Source: Bacteroidota bacterium
Lineage (GTDB): Bacteria; Bacteroidota; Rhodothermia; JANXDC01
Length of the DNA: 64,000 nt
Reading direction: 5' to 3'
Assembly (NCBI GenBank): GCA_025059945.1
Contig: JANXDC010000001.1
Span: forward strand, 65,677-129,676
Shown: one piece after another, positions 62,790 to 64,000 of the stretch
How the letters are laid out: every line of letters starts with the position of its first letter
How positions within the stretch are numbered: the stretch's first letter is position 1
Made by a program: the position numbers and the translations under genes
The notes under the pieces: model-generated
The model's input: the letters and a program-made list of their open reading frames with translations, nothing else
Database searches by the model: none
Told to the model about the DNA's origin: nothing

Positions 62790-63350
62790 TTACGCAGTTG
62801 GGGCATGGAGCGGGAACAGCTCCCCTAGCTCGGGCAATTTCGGAAGATCTTCCAGGCTCCGCAAGCCGAAATGAGCCAGGAAGCGAGGCGTGGTGGCGTA
62901 CAGAAGCGGACGCCCGATCTCGGCCTTTCGGCCCGCGATGCGAATCAAGTCCAGCTCAAGCAGCCGCCTGAGGGCGTGTTCGGCGCTCGCTCCCCGGATC
63001 TGCTCGATTTCGGCGCGCGTGATGGGTTGTTGATAGGCGATAATGGCCAGTACCTCCAGGGCAGCGGGGCTCAGACGCACAGAACGCCGCTGGCCTAGAA
63101 AGCGCTCCAGCAGAGCTCCGAACTCTGGCTCTGTGCGCAGCTCCAGGCCGCCGGCTACGGCGCGAATCCGAAAGCTGCGGCCCGTCTCCGCATAGAGCGC
63201 GTTCAAGCGGGCGCAGGCGGCCTCGATGTGCTCGGCCGCGAGATCCGGAAAGTCGGGCGCCAACGCCTCCAGTAGCTGCGCCACCGAGACCGGCTCCGGG
63301 GCGACGAACAGGAGCGCCTCCAAAGCGCGCTCTAGCTCATGCATGCGCAA
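62790..63350 (-). CDS. scpB: Segregation and condensation protein B
   Basis: ScpB is a winged-helix partner of the SMC-ScpA condensin. The 186-residue protein has the two winged-helix domains with LEALLFVAPEPVSVAQL at the N-terminus and the characteristic VLAIIAYQQPITRAEIEQIRGA in the second, followed by LLYATTPRFLAHFGL. It overlaps the scpA end by 14 bases. Immediately downstream comes the RsuA-like gene, the common order scpA-scpB-rsuA/rluB. Confidence 0.96.
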   Translation of the reverse strand: MRMHELERALEALLFVAPEPVSVAQLLEALAPDFPDLAAEHIEAACARLNALYAETGRSFRIRAVAGGLELRTEPEFGALLERFLGQRRSVRLSPAALEVLAIIAYQQPITRAEIEQIRGASAEHALRRLLELDLIRIAGRKAEIGRPLLYATTPRFLAHFGLRSLEDLPKLPELGELFPLHAPTA

Positions 63351-64000
63351 GAAGCTCCGAAGCTGTCTCCGCCAACTTCAGGGAGAACTCCTCCGGATCC
63401 TGTTCCAGCACAAGCCGCAGCTGGCCCTGTAGCACGAGCTCCAGAAGCGCCAAAAACGTCATGACGACCCACATGCGGCCGGGCAGCTCCAAAAGCAGGT
63501 CTCGAAAGCGCGTCTGCCCGCGCCGACGCACCCGCTCCAGAAGCCATTGGGCTTGTCGCTCTACGCTCGTGGGCCAGCGCTCAACCGAATGCGCATCGGG
63601 TTGTCTGCGCCGCTGAAGGCGTTGCAGGGCCTCCAGAAGCTGATATAACGTAAGCGTATCCGGAAGCCCCTCCGGCTGGGTCCTGTCTTGTGTAGAGCGT
63701 CCGCGGGGAAAGCCGGCCCGCATCCGAAGCGACTCTAACTCCGCGGCCGCCGCTTTAAAACGCTGATAGCGAACAAGCCGCTCTGCCAGCTCCTGGCGCG
63801 GATCGGGTTGAGGCGCTTCTGCCGCAATAGCTCCCGGGTCCGAGGCCTGCTGCGGCAATAGCATGCGGGTTTTGATCTCTAGCAACATGGCGGCCACGTA
63901 GAGAAACTCGCTCGCCAATTCCAGGTCGAGTTCCTCTAGTGCCGCCATGTACTCCAGGAACTGATGCGTGATGCGTTCGATCGGAATATCCCAGATGTTG
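63337..64000 (-). CDS. scpA: Segregation and condensation protein A, N-terminus cut by window edge
   Basis: The kleisin subunit of the SMC-ScpAB complex. The frame runs open to the right edge with NIWDIPIERITHQFLEYM just inside, matching the conserved DIP-I-ITxQYL segment near residue 35, so about 30-40 N-terminal residues lie outside. LASEFLYVAAMLLEIKTRMLLP then follows; the C-terminal winged helix ends in LRLVLEQDPEEF and a short tail. Coupled to scpB by a 14-base overlap. Confidence 0.94.
   Translation of the reverse strand, partial: NIWDIPIERITHQFLEYMAALEELDLELASEFLYVAAMLLEIKTRMLLPQQASDPGAIAAEAPQPDPRQELAERLVRYQRFKAAAAELESLRMRAGFPRGRSTQDRTQPEGLPDTLTLYQLLEALQRLQRRRQPDAHSVERWPTSVERQAQWLLERVRRRGQTRFRDLLLELPGRMWVVMTFLALLELVLQGQLRLVLEQDPEEFSLKLAETASELLAHA

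Overview
The window looks like a high-GC (about 60%) chromosomal segment of a Gram-negative bacterium of the Bacteroidota/Rhodothermota group. The evidence is an outer-membrane TonB-dependent receptor with an N-terminal carboxypeptidase-regulatory-like domain, a DUF5916 barrel protein, a Bat-type VWA/TPR protein, BshC (bacillithiol synthesis), an omega subunit of the divergent Bacteroidota type in the order gmk-rpoZ-coaBC, and many predicted lipoproteins. Unlike core Bacteroidia, many genes have good AGGAGG-type ribosome binding sites, and clpC has a TTGACA/TAAATT promoter, so a Rhodothermia-like lineage is my best guess (inference only). I saw no insertion sequence, prophage, CRISPR array, toxin-antitoxin pair or defence island. 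The window is dense, ordinary core genome, with a few unusual gene variants and structured leaders.

Layout, left to right. 1-3.9 kb (minus): an inositol-phosphatase family gene (cut by the left edge), surE, panB, ilvE and a LOG-family gene whose 328-bp upstream region holds an intrinsic terminator. 4.3-6.9 kb (plus): argS-murQ. 6.9-9.5 kb (minus): clpC. 9.7-11.6 kb (plus): a split MnmC (methyltransferase plus FAD oxidoreductase) whose 3' end overlaps a convergent MFS exporter. 13.0-19.1 kb (plus): ccmB-C-D-E-F, truA and an M48 lipoprotein peptidase. 19.3-21.2 kb: rpsA. 21.4-23.2 kb (minus): tadA, a threonine-dehydratase-like gene and a tiny zinc-ribbon gene. 23.4-25.7 kb (plus): a polyprenyl-phosphate sugar transferase and a DPM1-like glycosyltransferase. 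Then spoT/rel and osmC (minus), followed by yihY-rarA, two thioredoxin-fold exported proteins, a gamma-glutamyltransferase and a BatB-BatC-like fusion (plus).

35.5-45.8 kb: DUF5916 protein (minus), tmk, fur-feoA-feoA-feoB-Cys-rich peptide (an iron-import unit), a DUF4397 lipoprotein (minus), bshC, a 5-formyl-THF cyclo-ligase and two PspC proteins. 45.9-53.7 kb: a TPP riboswitch controls thiM-thiE-thiD-tenA-HAD, a thiazole/pyrimidine salvage operon without thiL. A TonB-dependent receptor and a YncE-like propeller protein follow. 53.8-56.1 kb: tRNA-Val(GAC) (minus) and groES-groEL. 56.2-64 kb (minus): scpA-scpB, an atypical RsuA-like pseudouridine synthase, an active/inactive pair of M16 peptidases, yicC, gmk, rpoZ and coaBC.

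I found no wholly new system. The points most worth a second look are the HAD gene coupled to tenA, the CcmE with Cys in place of the heme-binding His, the pseudouridine synthase with an altered GRLD motif, the SD-sequestering stem below the TPP aptamer, the zinc-ribbon microprotein beside two palindromes, and the structured intergenic regions at 3945-4272 and 9606-9662.
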